From assembly GCA_937139605.1 (NCBI GenBank), contig CAKZQG010000027.1:4493-68492 (forward strand): DNA of 64,000 nucleotides, written 5' to 3'. Positions 53,492-61,349 of the stretch are shown here, in pieces; the stretch's first letter is position 1, and each line of letters starts with the position of its first letter. The notes beneath the pieces were generated by a model that was not told where the DNA came from, did no database searches, and saw only the letters and a program-made list of their open reading frames with translations. This DNA is from an uncultured bacterium (GTDB lineage Bacteria > DRYD01). Position numbers and translations under genes: made by a program.

Positions 53492-54573
53492 AAACTACTG
53501 AAAATAAAATTAATGAGATATATAATAAAAGAATTCAAAAAGTAAAAGAGCAATTAAATATATTAGGTGCTGATGCGTTTATAACTAATAATAGGTTAAA
53601 TTTTTATTATTTATCTAATTTTAGTGGAAGCACAGGGATCTTAGTTATTACAAATGATGAAAATTATTTAATAGTAGATGGTAGATATACTTTAAGAGCT
53701 AAAAATGAAGCAATAAATACTAATATAATAGAAGCTAATGATAAAACTAAATTATCTAGTAGTTTAATAAAACTTTTAAAAGAACTAAACATTACAAAGT
53801 TAGCTGTAGAAGCTCATAATTTAACTCTTAGTAATTATTTAATTTATAAAGAACATTTTAAGATAATCCCTACTTATTTCCTTGTTGAAAATATTAGAGC
53901 AATTAAAGAAGAAAATGAAATTCAATTAATAAAAAAAGCTATGGAAATAACGGAAATTGTACTAAAAGAAACTGAAGAATTATTAAAAAATAATATTTCA
54001 AGGGTAAAAGAATCAGAAGTTTCTTTCTATATAAAACAAAGGATAAATGATCTAGGAGGAGGCCTAGCTTTTGAACCTATTGTAGCATTTGGGAGTAATA
54101 CAGCATTTCCTCATTACACTCCAAAAGACACTATTTTAAAAGAAAATGACTTTGTAATAATAGATATGGGAGCAACTTACTTAGGATATCATAGTGATAT
54201 TACTCGTTCCTTTTGTTTTGGTAATAATCCAAAATTTAAAGAATTATATAATATAGTTTTGGAAGCTCAATTAGAATCAATAAAATCTATAAGGGTAGGA
54301 TTACCTGCTAAGGAAGCATTTAATAAAGCGGTAGAGATATTTAAAAAATACCAATTAGAAAATTATTTTACTCATGGATTAGGTCATGGAGTTGGCTTAG
54401 AAATACATGAATTACCTTCACTATCTTTTGCTTCTAATAACTACTTAAATGTAGGAAATATTATAACAATTGAACCAGGCATATATGTTGAAAATATTGG
54501 TGGTATTAGAATAGAAGATCTAATATTAATAACTGAAAATTCAATTGAATTAATTAGTTCTTATCCTAAATGA
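53485..54573 (+). CDS. M24 family Xaa-Pro aminopeptidase
   Basis: 362 residues, pitta-bread metallopeptidase. N-terminal creatinase domain (NRLNFYYLSNFSGSTGIL, IVDGRYTLRAKNEA), then the metal site: VIIDMGATYLGYHSDITRSFC (two Asp), FTHGLGHGVGLEIHELPSL (His), ITIEPGIYVENIGGIRIEDLILIT (two Glu). It removes N-terminal residues before proline. The ATG overlaps the nrnA end; AAGGAGTGATTTGAA supplies the ribosome site within nrnA. It ends with TGA (54571-54573), a useful check that TGA is a stop in this genome. Confidence 0.93.
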   Translation: MLKTTENKINEIYNKRIQKVKEQLNILGADAFITNNRLNFYYLSNFSGSTGILVITNDENYLIVDGRYTLRAKNEAINTNIIEANDKTKLSSSLIKLLKELNITKLAVEAHNLTLSNYLIYKEHFKIIPTYFLVENIRAIKEENEIQLIKKAMEITEIVLKETEELLKNNISRVKESEVSFYIKQRINDLGGGLAFEPIVAFGSNTAFPHYTPKDTILKENDFVIIDMGATYLGYHSDITRSFCFGNNPKFKELYNIVLEAQLESIKSIRVGLPAKEAFNKAVEIFKKYQLENYFTHGLGHGVGLEIHELPSLSFASNNYLNVGNIITIEPGIYVENIGGIRIEDLILITENSIELISSYPK

Positions 54574-54860
54574 TTTAAATACTTAAATAATTTAATAATT
54601 TTTTAAATTATAGTTTATTATATAGGGCTTATTGGGTAAAGAAATTATTTAGTTCAATTTTTTATTTACTATTTTTTGGGAATTGTTTTTTTCTTTTATA
54701 GTGAATATTTTTTAGAATGAAGATTTTTTACAATTATTTTCATTTTTCTCTTTGAATTTTTATTTTTGATTTTATGATTTTATTTTTTATAATTATATTA
54801 TAAATCTTTTAAGGAATTTTTTTGTTAAAATTATAATTATAATAAAAAGGGGGAAAATTA

Positions 54861-55511
54861 ATGGGATTTAAAGATTTAATAAAAGAGAACTATATGGTAT
54901 TAAATGATTTAAATAAAGCAAATGATTTTAAAGAAGTTATAAAAATTCAAGATTTTTCCAAAGATATAAATAATATTATTCATCATATAGAATATTTAGA
55001 AAAAAGTATATTTAGAGATAAGTATAAAAATATGGGTTTATTTTTATATTCAAATGTTGTTATGTTCATTTCATTGGGATGGTTTTTTTTTATTTTTAGT
55101 TTATCTTATATTATAATTTTCTTAGTTTTTTTAGCTGCATATAAGTTATTCTATTTTATATCTTCATTTTTGTTTTTTAATTTAATATTTTTGTTATTTT
55201 TGATTGTTGGTTTGACTTTTTTATTTAAAGTTTTTATCAGAGAGATTAAAATATATTTAAATTTAAAGATAACTGAATTTTGGACTTTTTTACTAAATGA
55301 ATTATATATTGTTAAAAATGAATTATTAAATAAAGAATTATTAAATAGGGCAGAATTTTTAGATAACTTAAAAGGGTATATTGGGTTTTATTTTGTATTG
55401 TTTTTAGTAAAATTTTTTTTAGTTTTGTGCGATTTTACTTTGAAATTTATAAATCATATTTTGATCTTATTTTTTTTAACTTTCATATTAGTTTTATTTA
55501 GTATTTTGTAG
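54861..55511 (+). CDS. Hypothetical membrane protein, four hydrophobic segments
   Basis: 216 residues. A hydrophilic N-terminus (about 1-45, NIIHHIEYLEKSIF) precedes about four hydrophobic segments (near 50-75, 78-100, 102-125 and 170-215). The long, Phe-rich stretches suggest an integral inner-membrane protein. I do not recognise a family. AAAAGGGGGAAA lies before the ATG, and an ATTATAATTATAAT stretch before it may be a promoter; the 287-bp gap upstream holds no other gene. It is followed by the pseudoknot element at 55649 and the Trm112-like gene. Confidence 0.65.
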   Translation: MGFKDLIKENYMVLNDLNKANDFKEVIKIQDFSKDINNIIHHIEYLEKSIFRDKYKNMGLFLYSNVVMFISLGWFFFIFSLSYIIIFLVFLAAYKLFYFISSFLFFNLIFLLFLIVGLTFLFKVFIREIKIYLNLKITEFWTFLLNELYIVKNELLNKELLNRAEFLDNLKGYIGFYFVLFLVKFFLVLCDFTLKFINHILILFFLTFILVLFSIL

Positions 55512-55648
55512 TTTTTTATATTATAAAGTGTATTTTAAAAAGGGGATAAATTTCTAAAAGCTAAGTATATCAAGTAATAAAATATTTTAAATTATTAATA
55601 TTTTAAAGAAGTAGATAAAAAAAAATATAGAATATTATAATAAAATAT

Positions 55649-55730
55649 CCGCTAAGCCAAGAGTACCTTTAAGGTACTAATAAGCTAAGAGTACTTTTAA
55701 GGTACTAAAGCGGAATATAAATACTTGGCT
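55649..55730 (+). promoter_or_regulatory. Candidate structured RNA (H-type pseudoknot) before the Trm112-like gene
   Basis: CCGCT (55649-55653), AAGCCAAG (55654-55661), a hairpin-rich insert, AGCGG (55709-55713), AATATAAATA (55714-55723), CTTGGCT (55724-55730). Stems 1-3 and 2-4 cross. The insert holds a 28-bp direct repeat (55653-55680 and 55681-55708), each copy with an AGTAC(C/T)TTTAAGGTACT palindrome. The gene starts 14 nt later at 55745 without a ribosome-binding site. Confidence 0.6.
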
Positions 55731-55744
55731 AAAGTAATAAAAAT

Positions 55745-55981
55745 ATGGATAAAAATAAGTATATAGAGTTATTAGAAATATTATGTTGTCCAGAGTGTAA
55801 AGGAGATTTAGAATTTGTAGAAAATTATTTATTTGATATTGATACTAATGATGAGTTATTGAAGCAGATAAAAGGTAAAGAAATTAATGGCTATAAATGT
55901 AATAATTGTAAGCTATTATATCCTATTATAGAAGAGATTCCGATATTTTTATCTGATAAAGCTATAAAATTACAAACATAA
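55745..55981 (+). CDS. Trm112/UPF0434-like zinc-ribbon protein
   Basis: 78 residues. The two Cys pairs CCPECKG and CNNCKLLYPIIEEIPIFL match Trm112 (UPF0434 YcaR) proteins, where LYPI-x-x-GIP-x-L closes the domain; the first pair follows LLEILCC. Members activate methyltransferases in eukaryotes and archaea; the bacterial role is not settled. Start ATG at 55745, directly after the pseudoknot. It is followed by coaE after 18 bp, and both may be one transcript. Confidence 0.8.
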   Translation: MDKNKYIELLEILCCPECKGDLEFVENYLFDIDTNDELLKQIKGKEINGYKCNNCKLLYPIIEEIPIFLSDKAIKLQT

Positions 55982-55999
55982 ATAATATTTTAAAGAAAT

Positions 56000-56590
56000 A
56001 TGATAATAGGGGTAACGGGGATAGCTGGGAGTGGAAAAAGCACACTCAAAAAAATCCTTGAAAAATATGATTATATAGTATTTGATGTAGATGATTTTGT
56101 AAAAGATATATACAAAAAAAGAGTTTATAAAAAAATAAGAGAACAGATTGCTAAATTATTTCCAGAATGTACTAAAACTACCTCTAAAAGAGTTTTTATT
56201 AATAAAAAATGTATAAAAAATATTATTTTTAATGATCAAAATAGAAGAAAAGATTTAGAGAATATTATTCATCCTATTGTAATAAAAAAAATAAAAAAGA
56301 TAGTAAAAAAGTATAGTAAGAAATCGCAAAATAAAAAAGTGTTTATAATAGTTCCCTTATTATATGAGGCTAATTTAGAGTATTTATTTGATGAGGTTTG
56401 GTTAGTTTATGTTCCGATTTATATGGCAGTTGATAGGTTAGTTAATAGAGATAAGATTCCTTATGAGTTAGCTTTAAGTATTATAAATTCCCAGCAACCG
56501 CAAACTATTAAAGCTAAAAAAGCTAATAAAATCATTATTAATGATTCTACTATCCAAGAGCTAGAAAAACAAATCATTAATTTATTATGA
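56000..56590 (+). CDS. coaE: Dephospho-CoA kinase
   Basis: 196 residues. Last step of CoA synthesis. P-loop GVTGIAGSGKSTLKKIL at the N-terminus, a VDDFVKDIYKK segment replacing the usual DAD-x-IAR, HPIVIKKIKK, VPLLYEANLEYLFDEVWLVY, RLVNRDKIPYE and the AKKANKIIIND end. Inserted Lys-rich stretch near 100-115 (KKYSKKSQNKK). The stop TGA overlaps the start ATG of the HD-GYP gene by 4 bp (ATGA), giving coupled translation. Confidence 0.93.
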   Translation: MIIGVTGIAGSGKSTLKKILEKYDYIVFDVDDFVKDIYKKRVYKKIREQIAKLFPECTKTTSKRVFINKKCIKNIIFNDQNRRKDLENIIHPIVIKKIKKIVKKYSKKSQNKKVFIIVPLLYEANLEYLFDEVWLVYVPIYMAVDRLVNRDKIPYELALSIINSQQPQTIKAKKANKIIINDSTIQELEKQIINLL

Positions 56591-58068
56591 ATAAATTATT
56601 TTGGGAATTAAAAAATATTTTCTTGATTAATTTTTATTTTATTTTTGTTTTCATTTTTTTAGCTAATAATTTATTATTAAATAATATTTACAAAGCTATT
56701 ATTGATTTAATATTTTTAGTATTTTTTTATTTCCTTCGTGTTAAAATGTATATAATATATAATAAGAAGTTGGATTTAAATTTTTTTTTAGTTTATTTTA
56801 TTTTTATTTCTCTTTTTAATAATGTTTATTATACTTTTGTTTTAGTAAATTTATCTTTATTATTAGTTTTAGCTATTAAGATTTATCTTATTTTTGAAAA
56901 AGCTACAAAAGTTAATTATTTTAAGAATAATAGTAAAAAAAGTAAAATATTTACTGATAAAGCTCATCTAATACAAAATGAAAAAAATTTAGATAAAATT
57001 ACTGCGGTTATTTTAGAAATAATTATTTATAATCTATCATTTTTTATTGTTTTTTATTTTATGGCATATTTTTATAGTATTAACAATTTTTATTTATTTT
57101 TACTTATTTTTATTGTTTTATTTTATTCTTTAAAGAATTTTATATTTTATTTATACGATATTATTGTTAAAAAAATAAGTTTAAATGATTATATTTTTAG
57201 TTTATTAATTCAGCAAAAAAAAATAATTCATAATCTAAAAATTGACTCTTTTTTATTTATTATTAGTTTGAGTTGGTTTTATTTTATGGTGGTAATTCTA
57301 TATTATACTTATCTACTAAGATTGGAATTATTTTTGATAGTAATTTTAATTACTTTAATATTTTATAAAGTTTTGAAAACCTTAGAGAATGTAAATGAAG
57401 AGGTATTAGAATTACTTAATTTATTTGTAGATGTTTTAGAGCGTAGAGATAGATATACTTTTGATCATTCTAATAGGGTAGCCTATTTTAGTTATTATTT
57501 AGCTAAGGAAATTAATTTATCTATTGATGAAATTGATTTAATTTATAAAGCGGCTTCTATCCATGATATAGGTAAGATTCTAATTAATGACAGTATATTA
57601 GAAAAAAAAGGGAAATTAGCTCCTAAGGAATTTGAAATAATAAAGCTTCATGTAAAAGAATTAAAAAATATATTACTACCTATATATCCTTTTTTTAAAG
57701 AGATAATAGATGTAGCACAATTACATCATGAAAAATTAGATGGAAGTGGATATCCATTTAATTACAAAGATAATCAAATACCATTATATAGTAGGATTAT
57801 AACAATAGCAGATATTTTTGATGCTTTGGTATTAGATAGGCCATACAGACCGGGTTTTAATTATAATAAAGCTATTAATATTCTTATTACTGAAGCTGAA
57901 AAAAATAAAATAGATAAGTTCTTAGTAAATACTTTTGCTAATATCTCCTTAAACCCTGAAATCCTTGAAAATATTAATAAAATTAAATCAATGATTAGAA
58001 CTTATCAAGTTAATTTAATTAAACTAATATCCAAAGGATTTTCTGATTTTATTGATGATATAACTTAA
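56587..58068 (+). CDS. Membrane HD-GYP domain protein (probable c-di-GMP phosphodiesterase)
   Basis: 493 residues. About seven to eight hydrophobic segments in residues 10-270, then a cytoplasmic HD-GYP domain (about 280-450): DRYTFDHSNRVAYFSYYLA, AASIHDIGKILINDSIL, IIKLHVKEL, VAQLHHEKLDGSGYPFN (the HHExxDGxGYP signature) and TIADIFDALVLDRPYRP. These residues bind two or three metal ions and cut cyclic di-GMP. A sensory membrane input domain is likely but unrecognised. Translation is coupled to coaE, an unusual pairing; no diguanylate cyclase (GGDEF) is in the window. Confidence 0.9.
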   Translation: MNKLFWELKNIFLINFYFIFVFIFLANNLLLNNIYKAIIDLIFLVFFYFLRVKMYIIYNKKLDLNFFLVYFIFISLFNNVYYTFVLVNLSLLLVLAIKIYLIFEKATKVNYFKNNSKKSKIFTDKAHLIQNEKNLDKITAVILEIIIYNLSFFIVFYFMAYFYSINNFYLFLLIFIVLFYSLKNFIFYLYDIIVKKISLNDYIFSLLIQQKKIIHNLKIDSFLFIISLSWFYFMVVILYYTYLLRLELFLIVILITLIFYKVLKTLENVNEEVLELLNLFVDVLERRDRYTFDHSNRVAYFSYYLAKEINLSIDEIDLIYKAASIHDIGKILINDSILEKKGKLAPKEFEIIKLHVKELKNILLPIYPFFKEIIDVAQLHHEKLDGSGYPFNYKDNQIPLYSRIITIADIFDALVLDRPYRPGFNYNKAINILITEAEKNKIDKFLVNTFANISLNPEILENINKIKSMIRTYQVNLIKLISKGFSDFIDDIT

Positions 58069-58183
58069 ATGTTTTATTTTTTACTTTTATAACATTTTTT
58101 TTGTAGTATTTAAAAGGGGATTTTATTAAATAGTAGAATAAAATAATTATAGGATAATAAAAAACAAGAAGGTGAGTTTTTAT

Positions 58184-58651
58184 ATGCGTAAAAAAAGAGC
58201 AGAAAAAAGAGAAATAAAACCTGATAGTGTATATGGGAGCGTTAGATTACAAAAGTTTATTAATAAATTGATGTGGGATGGTAAAAAATCCTTAGCTGAA
58301 AAAATCGTTTATACAGCACTAAATAAAATAGCTCAAAAAACTAATAAAGATCCATTGGAAGTTTTTAATAAAGCTATTGATAATTTAAAACCTATATATG
58401 AAGTAAGACCAAGGCGTGTTGGAGGAGCTACTTATCAAGTTCCTGTTGAAGTAGAAGAAGATAGAGCTGAAACTTTGGCTATGAGGTGGATCCTTCAAGT
58501 TACTCGCGATGTAAAAGGTGTACCAATGGTTGATAAATTAGTGGATGAAATAATCGAAGCTTACAATAACGGTGGAAAAGCTATGAAAATTAGAGAAAAT
58601 GTTCATAGAATGGCTGAAGCTAACAGAGCCTTCGCTCACTTTAAATGGTAA
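58184..58651 (+). CDS. rpsG: 30S ribosomal protein S7
   Basis: 155 residues starting [19 protein letters not shown]. Landmarks: [53 protein letters not shown] and the C-terminal [15 protein letters not shown]. An upstream GTG at 58172 is in frame, but AAGGTG sits right before it and is 9 nt before the ATG at 58184, which gives the normal N-terminus (M-x-R-K-x-R-A). rpsL and fusA, its usual partners, are absent; the following gene is an unknown 151-residue protein. Confidence 0.97.
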   Translation: MRKKRAEKREIKPDSVYGSVRLQKFINKLMWDGKKSLAEKIVYTALNKIAQKTNKDPLEVFNKAIDNLKPIYEVRPRRVGGATYQVPVEVEEDRAETLAMRWILQVTRDVKGVPMVDKLVDEIIEAYNNGGKAMKIRENVHRMAEANRAFAHFKW

Positions 58652-58705
58652 GTAAATTTATTAAACTAAAAAACAATAAAAAAAATAATTAATTTTAAAA
58701 GTATT

Positions 58706-59161
58706 ATGGATAAATATAATTTAATTTATGATATTTATAAAGAAGATATAAAATTGCCATTAGAAAAGTTATTTTTATATGCGGCTGGTGGAAATAGTCA
58801 TTACCCTGAATGGGCCCAAAATAAAATATTAAAAGAGTTTTCTCCGGCTGAAATTATATCCACCGCTGCTAAAATGATACAAAGTGATGAAGTACCTACG
58901 GGTGTTAAATATAATATATTCTTTTGGGTTTTATATAACTTTGGATTGGGAGCTAATGCTGATAATGTTAAAGATTTAGTTTATAGTGCCTATAATTTTA
59001 ATTGGAGAAAAACTCATTTACCTACTAATTTTATATCTCATATATTACAAGTTATTGACGATTATATTAATTACTATAATCATCAAAATGAAGAAATAAT
59101 AAGATTATATGGAAGAAGTAAGCATGTTGATTATATAATTGAAGAAGAAAATAAAGAATAA
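58706..59161 (+). CDS. Hypothetical protein after rpsG
   Basis: 151 residues, mostly helical and acidic, no signal or membrane segment. It contains AGGNSHYPEWAQNKILKEF and SDEVPTGVKYNIFFWVLYNF, which may be a helical-repeat fold. No family recognised. It lies 54 bp after rpsG and 72 bp before rpmF on the same strand, so it could be a ribosome-associated protein by neighbourhood alone. The stop is followed within 18 bp by the pseudoknot element at 59179. Confidence 0.65.
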   Translation: MDKYNLIYDIYKEDIKLPLEKLFLYAAGGNSHYPEWAQNKILKEFSPAEIISTAAKMIQSDEVPTGVKYNIFFWVLYNFGLGANADNVKDLVYSAYNFNWRKTHLPTNFISHILQVIDDYINYYNHQNEEIIRLYGRSKHVDYIIEEENKE

Positions 59162-59178
59162 AAATAAAAATTGGAAAT

Positions 59179-59214
59179 CCGCTTGCTGGGATAAGCGGAA
59201 TATAAATTCCCAGC
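59179..59214 (+). promoter_or_regulatory. Candidate structured RNA (H-type pseudoknot) before rpmF
   Basis: The shortest copy: CCGCTT (59179-59184), GCTGGGA (59185-59191), AAGCGG (59193-59198), AATATAAAT (59199-59207), TCCCAGC (59208-59214). Both crossing stems are perfect (6 and 7 bp). rpmF starts 19 nt later at 59234, without a ribosome-binding site. Compared with the other copies the stems change together while the AATATAAAT loop is kept. Confidence 0.65.
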
Positions 59215-59233
59215 GGATATTAAATTAATAACT

Positions 59234-59485
59234 ATGGCAAATCCTAAATTTAAATTATCTCGTTCAAGAGTTAGACATAGAAGAAATAACGCTGAAAAAA
59301 TAGATCTAAATAGATATCCTAATTATTCTCGCTCTATTTGTTCTAATTGCGGAAATCCTAAATTATCACATTTTGTATGCCAATTTTGTGGATATTATGA
59401 TGATAAATTAGTTATAAACCCTGAATTAACTAGGAAATATGTTAGATCCATCTTTTATAAAAAGAATTTCTCCCATACTGAGTAA
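59234..59485 (+). CDS. rpmF: 50S ribosomal protein L32
   Basis: 83 residues. MANPKFKLSRSRVRHRR is the L32 N-terminus (consensus MAVPK-x-K-x-SKS-x-x-RRR), and CSNCGNPKLSHFVCQFCGYYDD is its zinc site with four cysteines, so the zinc-binding form is used. It is 20 residues longer than usual at the C-terminus. Normally linked to yceD/plsX/fab genes; here it stands between two unknown or small genes. Confidence 0.92.
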   Translation: MANPKFKLSRSRVRHRRNNAEKIDLNRYPNYSRSICSNCGNPKLSHFVCQFCGYYDDKLVINPELTRKYVRSIFYKKNFSHTE

Positions 59486-59555
59486 TTAATTAAAGTATCA
59501 ATTAATAATTAAAAAGCTCAAATAATATAGGAATTTTAAATATAAAAAGGAAATT

Positions 59556-59888
59556 ATGAGTTGTATAACATTTATTAGTATAACTCCAATAGGGGAATCT
59601 GAAAGTGTAAGTGAATATGTAGCTAAAGCTGTCGAAATTATTGATAATGAATCTAAAATTAATAACCTTGAATATGAAATAACTGCAATGGGGACTATCT
59701 TTGAAACTAATGAACTTAAAGATTCCTTAAATATTATTGAAAAATCAGTTAATAATGTTGTTAAATATATACAATCTAAAAAAAATAAACAACCTAGATT
59801 AAGTATATTAATTAAAATGGATATAAGAGAAGGAAATAATAGAATAAAATCAAAAACTGAAAGCGTAAAAAATAAATTAATTAAATAG
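59556..59888 (+). CDS. MTH1187/YkoF-type thiamine-binding small protein
   Basis: 110 residues. MSCITFISITPIGESESVSEYVAKAVEII, then the YEITAMGTIFE segment (consensus Y-x-x-x-PMGT-x-xE, here with Ala for Pro) and RLSILIKMDIREG match the MTH1187 family (UPF0045). The ferredoxin-like dimer binds thiamine or related pyrimidines; its physiological role is unclear. AAAAGGAAATT precedes the ATG. It lies 15 bp before accA, probably co-transcribed. Confidence 0.85.
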   Translation: MSCITFISITPIGESESVSEYVAKAVEIIDNESKINNLEYEITAMGTIFETNELKDSLNIIEKSVNNVVKYIQSKKNKQPRLSILIKMDIREGNNRIKSKTESVKNKLIK

Positions 59889-59903
59889 GGAAATTAAATA
59901 ATT

Positions 59904-60872
59904 ATGGAAGAATTATGGGATTTATATGAAATAGAAAAATTCTTAGATGAATTAGATAAAAAGATATTAACTTTAAGGGAACTAAAACAAAAAGGACAAT
60001 TAGTTAATCCCCAAGAACTGGAAATCTTAGAATTAAAAGCCCAAAAAATAAAAGAAGAATTATTTAATAATTTACATCCTTATCATAGAGTACAGTTATC
60101 AAGACATCCAAAAAGACCAGTATTTGAAGATCTTATTAATAACGTTTTTGAAGATTTTTATGAGTTATTTGGAGATAGAATGGGTTATAATGATTTTTCC
60201 ATTGTTGGTGGATTAGCTAAATTAAATGAATATCCAGTTTTCATATTAGGGCATTCTAAAGGTAAAAATACTCAAGATAGAATAAAAAGAAATTACGGGA
60301 TGCCTAATCCTGAAGGGTTTTATAAAGCTATAAGAGTTATGGAAGTAGCTAATAATTTTAGAACCCCTTTAATAACTGTAGTAGATACTCCTGGTGCCTA
60401 TCCTGGGGATGTTGCTGAACAAAGAGGTCAATTTATTGCTATAGCAAAAGCTATATCTAAGTTATTTGATTTAGATATACCTGTAATTAGTTTAATTTTA
60501 TCTGAAGGAGGATCTGGAGGAGCTTTGGCTTTAAATGTCGCTAACTTTGTAGTAATGTTAGAAAATGCATGGTATTCTGTTATTTCTCCAGAAGGTGCTG
60601 CTTCCATATTATATAGGGATTCTTCTAAAGCTCCTTTAGCTGCTAAACAGCTTAAAATTACTTCTTATGATTTGCTATCCTTAAATATTATCGATGAAAT
60701 CATTAAAGAACCTTTACAAGGCGCTCATAAAGATTTAAACTATACTTTTGATAATATAAAACATACTCTAATTTACTATTTGAAGAAAGCTTTAAAGCTT
60801 GATAATCCTAAAGAACACAGATTTGAAAAATATAGAAACATTGGAATCTTTGATAATCTAATTAAAATTTAG
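59904..60872 (+). CDS. accA: Acetyl-CoA carboxylase carboxyltransferase subunit alpha
   Basis: 322 residues. LHPYHRVQLSRHPKRPVFEDLI, FEDFYELFGDRMGYNDFSIVGGLAKL, GHSKGKNTQDRIKRNYGMPNPEGFYKAIRVME, VDTPGAYPGDVAEQRGQ, LSEGGSGGALAL and AWYSVISPEGAASILYRD are the AccA signature blocks. With AccD it forms the transferase of the heteromeric carboxylase that makes malonyl-CoA for fatty acids. accD is not adjacent. The start has GGGAAATTAAATAATT, a weak site. Confidence 0.96.
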   Translation: MEELWDLYEIEKFLDELDKKILTLRELKQKGQLVNPQELEILELKAQKIKEELFNNLHPYHRVQLSRHPKRPVFEDLINNVFEDFYELFGDRMGYNDFSIVGGLAKLNEYPVFILGHSKGKNTQDRIKRNYGMPNPEGFYKAIRVMEVANNFRTPLITVVDTPGAYPGDVAEQRGQFIAIAKAISKLFDLDIPVISLILSEGGSGGALALNVANFVVMLENAWYSVISPEGAASILYRDSSKAPLAAKQLKITSYDLLSLNIIDEIIKEPLQGAHKDLNYTFDNIKHTLIYYLKKALKLDNPKEHRFEKYRNIGIFDNLIKI

Positions 60873-61085
60873 CAAATGTTAGCAAAAATACGCATATTCT
60901 AAAAAATATATATCTTTTAAAAGATAAAACTCTTCATAATAAAATTCTCTGAATTTATGAGCAGTATGTTCTAAATTTATATAAATAAAAAAAATATAAG
61001 ATAAACTAACTTCTGTTTATTATACAAGAAATATATTTTTAATGTCAATAATTTTAAGGCAAATAGGTAGGATAATTTACTATTT

Positions 61086-61334
61086 ATGTCTAGAGTAAGA
61101 TATATTGTAGTCGTTTCTGAGATAAATTCTGATAATGTTAAATTAGTTTTTGAAGATAAAAGTTTTTTTTATTTTCCAAAAGATAAACTACCTAAGGATA
61201 TATATATAGGTCAGATTTTAGAGTTATCTTTTAAAACTACTACTTTCTTAACTATTATAAAAAAAATCGAAAATAACATAGAGAAAAATTTAAATAAGAA
61301 AAAATTCTTACCAAACGATTATAAAAAAAATTAA
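61086..61334 (+). CDS. Small DUF3006-like protein
   Basis: 82 residues. RYIVVVSEINSDNVKLVFEDKSFFYFPKDKLPKDIYIGQILEL resembles DUF3006 (VVDRIEG-x-x-AVLE, then LP-x-x-x-x-x-GDVL), a small beta-barrel of unknown function. The remainder is a Lys/Asn-rich tail. No ribosome site. Its stop is 15 bp from the convergent glpK stop. The 213 bp before it, after accA, hold nothing I can name. Confidence 0.6.
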   Translation: MSRVRYIVVVSEINSDNVKLVFEDKSFFYFPKDKLPKDIYIGQILELSFKTTTFLTIIKKIENNIEKNLNKKKFLPNDYKKN

Positions 61335-61349
61335 TTAATTAATTAATTT

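Noticed and set aside
54571-54573. Recoded TGA (Trp) as in Mycoplasma-like AT-rich genomes
   Set aside because: TGA ends the aminopeptidase and coaE genes at expected lengths, and Trp is always TGG.
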